In this document: positions 1 to 5,500 of the stretch, piece after piece
Layout of the letters: each line of letters starts with the position of its first letter
How positions within the stretch are numbered: position 1 is the stretch's first letter
Origin: Chloroflexota bacterium
GTDB taxonomy: Bacteria > Chloroflexota > Anaerolineae > UBA7937
Assembly: GCA_003453555.1 (NCBI GenBank)
Contig: DMLA01000085.1
Location: forward strand, 1-8,416
Direction: 5' to 3'
DNA: 8,416 bases
Notes under the pieces: generated by a model
The model's input: only the letters and a program-made list of their open reading frames with translations
The model's database searches: none
What the model was told of the DNA's origin: nothing
Made by a program: the position numbers and the translations under genes

Positions 1-18
1 AGACCTCACTTTATCCCC

Positions 19-47
19 TTGACAAAATTGCATACCCGGTATATACT
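19..47 (+). promoter_or_regulatory. Sigma-70 type promoter of the PadR-ABC cassette
   Basis: TTGACA at 19-24 and TATACT at 42-47 are separated by 17 bases, a near-perfect housekeeping promoter. Transcription would begin near 53-55, giving a leader of about 37 bases before the GTG start at 91. The AT-rich stretch contrasts with the GC-rich genes downstream. The -10 element overlaps a candidate operator, so repression by the adjacent PadR protein is the simplest reading. The elements are seen directly; their use is inferred. Confidence 0.8.
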
Positions 48-77
48 TAGTTTTGGAAATAGGTAGCCAGTATATGT
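32..77 (+). promoter_or_regulatory. Candidate PadR operator: palindrome plus two CCRGTATATRY copies
   Basis: An 11-base palindrome, ATACC-C-GGTAT, lies at 32-42 between the -35 and -10 boxes. The motif CCGGTATATAC at 36-46 recurs as CCAGTATATGT at 67-77 (9 of 11 bases identical), with a period of 31 bases, about three helical turns. The second copy sits in the leader just before the ribosome-binding site. PadR proteins commonly autoregulate through AT-rich dyads over their own promoters, so these are the best candidates here. No binding is proven by sequence alone. Confidence 0.5.
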
Positions 78-80
78 TTA

Positions 81-86
81 AGGAGG
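81..86 (+). promoter_or_regulatory. Ribosome-binding site fixing the GTG start of padR
   Basis: AGGAGG ends four bases before GTG at 91. No ATG in this frame has a comparable site, so the GTG start is preferred. Confidence 0.75.
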
Positions 87-90
87 AGCC

Positions 91-690
91 GTGACCGTCA
101 AACACGCACTGTTGGCCATTCTCAACGCTACCCCCACCTACGGCTATGAACTGCACGGGTTGGTGGAAGCCAGCCTGGGCAATCACTGGGTGATCAACAC
201 CGGCCAGATCTATAGCACACTCTCGCGGTCGGAGAGGGACGGCCTGGTTGTGCGCCAGCCCGCGTCCGGGGTCAAAGGGGCAGAGCGCACAGCGTACGGC
301 CTGACCCAAGATGGAAAGGTGGAACTGGAGCGCTGGTACGGCGAGCCGCTTTCTCGCGATTACCGACTACGGGACGCCTTCTACGCTAAGCTAATGCTCA
401 GCCTCTTCTTCGGCCCGTCATCCCCGGCCGAGGTACTGCAAGTCCAGCGGCGGGAGTTACTCAGCGAGATGCACGAGTTGACCCGCATGAGGGCTGAGGC
501 TGACCCCGGGAGCGAACTCCCCTGGCTGCTCTTGCTTGAAAGCGCCATCATGCACCTGGAGGCCGACCTGCGCTGGTTGGATATGTGCGAAACCCGGCTG
601 GACGAATTGCGTCAGGTGCCTCTGCCTCGGTACGTCAGGCGGCCGCGCGGGCGTCCGCCCAAGAGCAGCCAGGCGGATGAGACGTCTTGA
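91..690 (+). CDS. PadR family transcriptional regulator with AT-hook-like tail
   Basis: A 199-residue DNA-binding repressor. Residues 1-80 form a PadR-type winged helix; the segment GQIYSTLSRSERDGLV (38-53) matches the family's recognition helix. Residues about 90-172 form the helical C-terminal (Vir-like) dimerisation and ligand domain. The tail carries RPRGRPPK (184-191), which looks like a eukaryote-style AT-hook and is not part of the usual PadR fold. The GTG start at 91 is set by AGGAGG at 81-86. The gene is promoter-proximal, and the ABC ATPase starts 15 bases after its stop, so the two are surely co-transcribed. PadR regulators are often paired with ABC exporters and released by a small-molecule ligand. 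Autoregulation through the 32-77 motifs is inferred. The family call is secure; the ligand is unknown. Confidence 0.93.
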   Translation: MTVKHALLAILNATPTYGYELHGLVEASLGNHWVINTGQIYSTLSRSERDGLVVRQPASGVKGAERTAYGLTQDGKVELERWYGEPLSRDYRLRDAFYAKLMLSLFFGPSSPAEVLQVQRRELLSEMHELTRMRAEADPGSELPWLLLLESAIMHLEADLRWLDMCETRLDELRQVPLPRYVRRPRGRPPKSSQADETS

Positions 691-705
691 GAGAAGGAGG
701 AACCA

Positions 706-1452
706 GTGAGTGAACTAGCGAAGACCATGATCTGGGCGGAAGGGCTGACCAAGCTTTACAGCGATGGGACCGAGGTGCGTGCACTAAATGGGGTGGACCT
801 ATCGGCTATGCAAGGGGAGTTTGTGGCCGTCATGGGACCTTCAGGTTCCGGCAAGTCGACGTTGCTCAACCTCATCGGGACACTGGACGAACCCACGGCC
901 GGGCGCGTGGTCGTGGACGGGGTGGACGTGAGCACGTTGCAGGGCGATGCGCTGGCCGACTTCCGGCGAGAGCGCATTGGCTTCGTCTTCCAACTCTTCA
1001 ACCTGGTGCCAACTCTCTCGGCGCTAGAGAACGTCATGCTGCCGCTGATCCCCTACCGTCGTCAATGTGAGTTCGACCTGCAGGCGCGCGCCTGTGAGTT
1101 GTTGGACGCTGTGGGGCTGGCGGAGCGGGTCAGCCACCTGCCCGCTCAACTTTCAGGTGGGGAGCAGCAACGGGTAGCGATCGCACGGGCGTTGGTGAAC
1201 GAACCGACAATCGTGCTTGCCGACGAGCCCACGGGCAATGTCGACACTCGAGCGGGCGACGAGGTTATGGAGTTGCTCCGGCAGGTGTGCGACGAGGGGG
1301 GGCGCACGGTCGTGCTGGTGACCCACAGCCCGCGCGTCGCCGCCTTCGCCGACCGGGTCTATTTCCTCAAGGATGGAGGCATCGTAGACGAGTGCCGCCT
1401 GGGCGGGGAGCGCAGCCTGGAGGCAATCTGGGCATGTCTGGCCATGGGGTGA
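706..1452 (+). CDS. ABC transporter ATP-binding protein, MacB/LolD type
   Basis: A 248-residue cytoplasmic ATPase that powers the permease encoded further down the cassette. All motifs are intact: Walker A GPSGSGKST (44-52), Q-loop Q96, signature LSGGEQQ (149-155), Walker B ending in DEP (173-175), the D-loop around GNVD (177-180), and H-loop H207. The sequence around RIGFVFQLFNLVPTLSALENV is typical of the MacB/LolD/FtsE group that partners FtsX-type permeases. The length is slightly above the usual 220-235 residues because of a short C-terminal tail. GTG at 706 follows AAGGAGG at 694-700; ATG at 727 is a less supported alternative. In this group ATP hydrolysis usually drives conformational work on extracytoplasmic domains (mechanotransmission), not classical import. 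The substrate cannot be read from the ATPase. Confidence 0.96.
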   Translation: MSELAKTMIWAEGLTKLYSDGTEVRALNGVDLSAMQGEFVAVMGPSGSGKSTLLNLIGTLDEPTAGRVVVDGVDVSTLQGDALADFRRERIGFVFQLFNLVPTLSALENVMLPLIPYRRQCEFDLQARACELLDAVGLAERVSHLPAQLSGGEQQRVAIARALVNEPTIVLADEPTGNVDTRAGDEVMELLRQVCDEGGRTVVLVTHSPRVAAFADRVYFLKDGGIVDECRLGGERSLEAIWACLAMG

Positions 1453-1520
1453 GCCGTTTCACTTCGTTCCGCTTGCCCTGCCGCACTCCGCGCGAGAAGT
1501 TATGCCACCAGGGAGGGAAG

Positions 1521-1985
1521 ATGAACCAGACCAGGACGCAGGTGCTGCTCTTGATGTTGATGGGCGTGGTCATCCTGCTGATGATCGCCATCCTTGGCCT
1601 CTTCATCAGGATGAACCAGTTGCAGCAGGAGGTGCTGGCGGCGCTAGAACCGTTGCAGGCGATGAGGCGAGCGCAGGGCTTGGAGATCGGGACGGAAGCC
1701 CCGGCGTTCACCCTGCCTGATGCGACGGGTCAGATGGTTTCGCTGGGTGATTTCGCAGGGCAAAAGGTGCTGTTGGTCTTCTCCTCGACCCAATGCCCGG
1801 CCTGCGCCGAGGTGTGGCCTCATCTGAAGACCTTCAGCGAGCGCGGAGAGGACGTACAGATCGTGATGATCTCCTTGGGCTCTCCGGAGGAAAACCGGCA
1901 ATTGGTGGAGGAGCAGGGGTTTGGCTTCCCTGTTCTGATCTGGGAGGACTCTGTGGCCAGGGACTCCGTTCTTCTACCTCATTGA
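1521..1985 (+). CDS. MauD/TlpA-like thioredoxin-fold protein, C-terminus lost by frameshift
   Basis: A 154-residue membrane-anchored redoxin. An N-terminal transmembrane segment (about 8-29) is followed by a short helical stalk and a thioredoxin-like domain beginning near GTEAPAFTLPDATG (57-70). The catalytic pair is C92-P-A-C95. The domain would face outside the cytoplasm and handle thiol-disulfide exchange, as MauD does when helping to form disulfides in methylamine dehydrogenase light chain. ATG at 1521 follows GGGAGGG; the open frame extends upstream into the ATPase gene but has no credible earlier start. The frame runs off after VARD into a seven-residue out-of-frame tail, so the cis-proline strand and last helix are missing. 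These are present in another frame at 1963-2067. The product is probably non-functional unless the break is a sequencing or assembly error. Confidence 0.85.
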   Translation: MNQTRTQVLLLMLMGVVILLMIAILGLFIRMNQLQQEVLAALEPLQAMRRAQGLEIGTEAPAFTLPDATGQMVSLGDFAGQKVLLVFSSTQCPACAEVWPHLKTFSERGEDVQIVMISLGSPEENRQLVEEQGFGFPVLIWEDSVARDSVLLPH

Positions 1986-2067
1986 CGGGGAGGGCGTGAT
2001 CTCGAACCGGGGCTTCGCCGAGACGCTGGAGCAACTGAAGGCGTTGGCGGTACCCGCTGAAGAGTGA
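1963..2067 (+). pseudogene. Detached C-terminus of the MauD/TlpA-like redoxin
   Basis: In the frame shifted by +1 from the upstream redoxin, these bases encode TPFFYLIDGEGV, then a segment with a Gly-Phe-Ala-Glu helix start, ending in VPAEE and a TGA at 2065-2067. TPF with the following hydrophobic strand is the cis-proline motif of the thioredoxin fold, and it is exactly what the truncated upstream product lacks. Family members normally have about six residues, including a Val-Pro-Gly, between the point of the break and TPF. A short deletion of 17 or 20 bases, perhaps between GGGAC-like repeats, would explain both the missing residues and the shift. The open stretch itself is seen; the deletion model is inferred. 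Confidence 0.75.
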
Positions 2068-2131
2068 AGAAGAAAGGAGGAGGTATAGGCGGTAGGATAG
2101 GCGATCAGGCTATCAGAAAATCCAAGTGGAA

Positions 2132-2137
2132 GGGAGG
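2132..2137 (+). promoter_or_regulatory. Ribosome-binding site of the Cys-rich peptide gene, start ambiguous
   Basis: GGGAGG lies only three bases before ATG at 2141 but nine bases before the in-frame GTG at 2147. The later start, giving a product beginning with Met-Lys-Arg-Gln-Lys, has the more usual spacing. The choice does not affect the mature peptide. Confidence 0.5.
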
Positions 2138-2140
2138 TGA

Positions 2141-2449
2141 ATGGCGGTGAAGCGACAGAAGTGGCTGACGAGTACCCTGGTCGTGATGCTGGTGGCCTCC
2201 TTCTTGCTGGCAGTGGCCGGTTTTGCCCTGCCGAGGCCGGTTGTGGCTGCAGGTGGTGGCGTGGAGCCAGACTCGATCTGTGGCCTGTGTTTCCTGAGGA
2301 CACAATGCTGCAACTGCAGGCCAACGATATGTGGCAGCTGGCCGCCCTACCTCTACCAGCTGTGGGAATGCTACACGGAGGAGTGGGAGGGGTGTCAGCA
2401 ATACTGGGAACACTGGTGCATCTACTATTACCCTGACTGCATGCCCTAG
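2141..2449 (+). CDS. Small exported Cys/Trp/Tyr-rich protein
   Basis: A 102-residue protein of unknown family. A basic N-terminus (KRQK) and a hydrophobic stretch (about 9-30) followed by PVVAA form a signal peptide; cleavage near residue 37 or 38 would leave about 65 residues. The mature part has ten cysteines (47, 50, 56, 57, 59, 64, 77, 85, 93, 100), five tryptophans (67, 75, 82, 89, 92) and seven tyrosines including a YYY run. C77, C85 and C93 are exactly eight residues apart. An even number of cysteines suggests five disulfides or a metal or cofactor site. It lies directly after a MauD-like redoxin and before the giant permease with its own thioredoxin-like domain, so it is the likely client of both. 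MauD's known client, methylamine dehydrogenase light chain, is also small, exported and Cys-rich, but I see no sequence match to it. Function unknown. Confidence 0.8.
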   Translation: MAVKRQKWLTSTLVVMLVASFLLAVAGFALPRPVVAAGGGVEPDSICGLCFLRTQCCNCRPTICGSWPPYLYQLWECYTEEWEGCQQYWEHWCIYYYPDCMP

Positions 2450-2456
2450 CGAGAAA

Positions 2457-2496
2457 GTTCTGCTGGAAGGCGCTTCTTGATACCTTCCAGCAGAAC
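2457..2496 (+). terminator. Strong intercistronic hairpin, terminator or attenuator-like
   Basis: GTTCTGCTGGAAGG (2457-2470) pairs perfectly with CCTTCCAGCAGAAC (2483-2496): 14 base pairs around a 12-base loop. It starts seven bases after the stop of the Cys-rich peptide gene. No T-run follows, so it is not a classic intrinsic terminator. It may protect the peptide mRNA from 3' decay or reduce read-through into the permease. GAAGGCG (2466-2472) can alternatively pair with CGCCTTC (2496-2502), which is mutually exclusive with part of the main stem. Confidence 0.65.
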
Positions 2497-2526
2497 GCCT
2501 TCTTGGGGCAGTGAAAGGACCCGAAA

Positions 2527-5500
2527 ATGCGATATTGGTCACTGGGAAAAACATTGCTTCGCTTGGCTTTGGTCTTAATTTTCTTCCTCATAGCATTGGA
2601 TTTTAATATATCCACATCCACTGCCCAAGAGCCAGACTTGCCAAGTCTCTTCGAATTTTTCACCACCGAGGGCAGCGAAGTACATCTGCCCTCGTGCCGC
2701 GCCCTGGAGCGGCTGGCCGCTGAGGAGGGGCCGGAACGCGTTATTGTGCTGGAGTATCATTCAGACGATGCCTACGCTGGGCCCTTCACGGAGGCCCGCA
2801 TGGCCGCCTGGGGGGTGACGTTGATACCGGCGCTCTACGAGCATCCAACTGGCTACCTGGACGAGCACCTGGCCTATCAGTCCTACCGGCTGGCATTGCC
2901 GAGCTCGGGTTATCGTCAGCCGCCCTTCAGGGTGCGCGTAACCCAGCAACAACTGGGCAGAGAGGTGGCTCTTCAGGCGAGGGTGGAGAATGTGTGGGAC
3001 AAGGAGGTCGCCAACGCTGAACTCATCTTTGTGCTGTACGAGGACCTAGGTCGGGATGGGTATCACTTCGTGGTGCGGGCCATGTCCGACCCTCAAGCCT
3101 TGCCTCCTCTGGCCGGAGGGCAGTCCATCCAGGTGAACGGCCAACTGGCGCTGCCGGAGGGAGTGAACGCCGAAGATGTTCAGGCGGTCGCTCTCGTCCA
3201 GGACGCCGTGAGCGGATTCCGCCTCCAGATCCTGGGCGCGGGAACCACCGCCACCGCTTACGCCTTCCCCCCGCCCATGCCAGAGAAGGCTGCGCCAACC
3301 GCCGGGCTAGCCCAACAGCCTCAAGTGATGGGCCTGAGGGCCATCTTGACCCAACTGCGGCCCTGGCTGGCCAGCGCTGCAGTCGTCACGACGCTGCTGC
3401 TCCTCCTCGCCGCCTCGGTGCGACCCCACACCTTCCGCTACGCGCTGCGCTCCTTGCGGGGGCGCGCCGACCGGACAACCTTCCTGCTGATGGGCGTGCT
3501 GGCTGCTTCGCTCGGTGTCAGCCTGCTCTCCTCGGTGACAGAGGCGGCCCATGTGCGGGTGGGGAGAGAAGTGGCCGCCTACTGGCGCACCACCTACGAT
3601 CTCCTGGTGCGTCCCGGCGGTTCTCGTTCCCCCATCGAGACGCAGTACAACCTGTTGGAGGCCCACTACGAGAGTGGGCTGGCGGGAGGCATCACCATGG
3701 CCCAGTATGAGGCCATCAAGGCCCTGCCCGAGGTCGAAGTGGCTGCCCCCCTCGCCACCCTGGGCTACTTCAGCGTGAGCGTGCATCTCGGCACGCGAAG
3801 TGTTCCCATGGGGGCCTACCGGATCGAGCGGCTGCTGCAGGTGGACAACGGTCTCGAAGTTCTGTCTGAGCGCACGGAGTCCTATTTCTTGCGCTACCTC
3901 TCGCCATCTGTTGTACCGGGCCGCCCCTTGCCCGGGGCGGAGGCTCTGCAGGCATTCGATAGTTACAGTTTTTCACCCATCCCCACTCAGTTTCCATTAA
4001 TGCTGCGAGCAGATATCCCGCACAATGTCTTAGTGATGGCCGTGGACCCACAGGCTGAGGCAGCACTGGTGGGCCTGGACCATTTTCTACTGGACGGTCG
4101 CTACTTCTTGCCAGAGGATAAAATCACGGCAGAAGAAGTCTCTTTCGAGGGCGAGCCTGCGGCGGTCAATTACACCGTGCCGGTGCTGGTCAACACCCAC
4201 TCCTATATTAGTTACACCCTTCAATACAGCGTCAGCCAGGTGTCGTTGCCCCTCCCGGGCGTGCCTACCCTGAAGACGCTGGAAGCCCTACGCCAGGCTG
4301 GCGGCCGCCGCTACCTAGAACAGGCCCCTGCCCGCTTTTTGTTCCGACGCAGTTGGGATGCTGAGGAGGTGAACGCACTACTGTACAGCGCTTTCGCAGG
4401 CGCAACGGAGGAGAGGCGGGCAGTGGTTCCTATCGGTTCGGGCGACATGGGAGGGCATGCTATTGGCTCTACCGGGCTGGGGGGCCGCATTGCCCCTCGT
4501 CCGGTTGAATATCAAGAGTACCAAGACCAGACACGGCCACTACCACCCGCGGGACTGGTGCTGGAGGCGAAGCCGGTGGCTCTGTTTGGGCCCGAAGTGA
4601 GTTTTCGCCCTCTTACAGTCGTGAGCAGGAAGGGGCCAACGACGGCATTCTCCTTGTACCCTCTGGGCCGTTTCGACCCGGTTCAGTTGCTAGAAGCGCA
4701 GGCGCTATCTCCCAACGCCGTCCCGCTGGAGACCTACCTGCCGCCCTGGGCAGTCCTCAAGTACGATGAGGAGGGCCAGCCCGTGGAGCCGGTGGCGCTC
4801 AAGCCCACCTTCAACCCCGGCGGCTACGTCACCACCCCGCCTCTCATCCTGGCCCCCCTCGAACTGGCTGAACTGCTGAGCGGCCCAGCCCCCATCTCCT
4901 GTATCCGCGTGCGAGTGGCAGGCATCAAGGAGATGAGTGAAGAGGCACGAGCTAAGATCGAGGCATTGGCCCAGGAGATCGTGGACCGCACTGGCCTGGA
5001 AGTGGATGTCATGGTGGGCTCTTCCCCCCAACCGGTCCTGGTGCACATTCCCAGCTACGGGGAGGTGCCCCCCACAGGCTACGTCGAGGAGTTGTGGGTG
5101 AAGAAGAACGTGGATACGGCCATCCTGTCGGACACGCAGTGGACCAGTTTCCTGGTGCTGGGGCTGACGCTGGGGGTGTGCACCCTGTACGTCGCCGGTG
5201 TCTCCTACCTCTCGGTGCTGGGCCGGCAGGCGGAGTTGGGATTGCTCAAGGCGGTGGGCTGGCGCACCTCGACGGTGGTGGGTCTGATCCTGTCGGAGCA
5301 GGCGCTGGTGGGAGGAGTGGCCGGGGTAGTGAGTGCGTTGCTAGCGCTGGGCCTAAGTTGGTTGCTCCATATGGCCATCCCTGTGGAGGCGGCACTCATG
5401 ATGTTACCACTGGGCCTCGGGCTGTGCCTGGTGGGAGGGCTGGCGCCAGCCTGGCGGGCGGTGGCTGTGCCGCCAGCGCACGTGGTGCAGGTGGGCGAGG

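Noticed and set aside
1287..1520. Upstream extension of the redoxin frame into the ATPase gene
   Set aside because: It overlaps the intact ATPase C-terminus in another frame, is Arg/Gly-rich like a shadow translation, and lacks a ribosome-binding site. ATG 1521 has GGGAGGG and begins a clean membrane anchor.
2141..2449. Methylamine dehydrogenase light chain (MauA)
   Set aside because: The Cys-rich exported nature and MauD-like neighbour fit, but length, Cys spacing and surrounding sequence do not match what I know of MauA, and no heavy-chain gene is present.
2457..2496. Classic rho-independent terminator
   Set aside because: The stem is strong, but the sequence after it (GCCTTCTTGGGG) is not a T-run, so only a weaker terminator/attenuator call is made.
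1974..2666. Long minus-strand frame across the redoxin tail, peptide gene and permease start
   Set aside because: It crosses three plus-strand features and the hairpin, and has low-complexity Ser/Pro-rich content with no motif, as expected of an antisense shadow.
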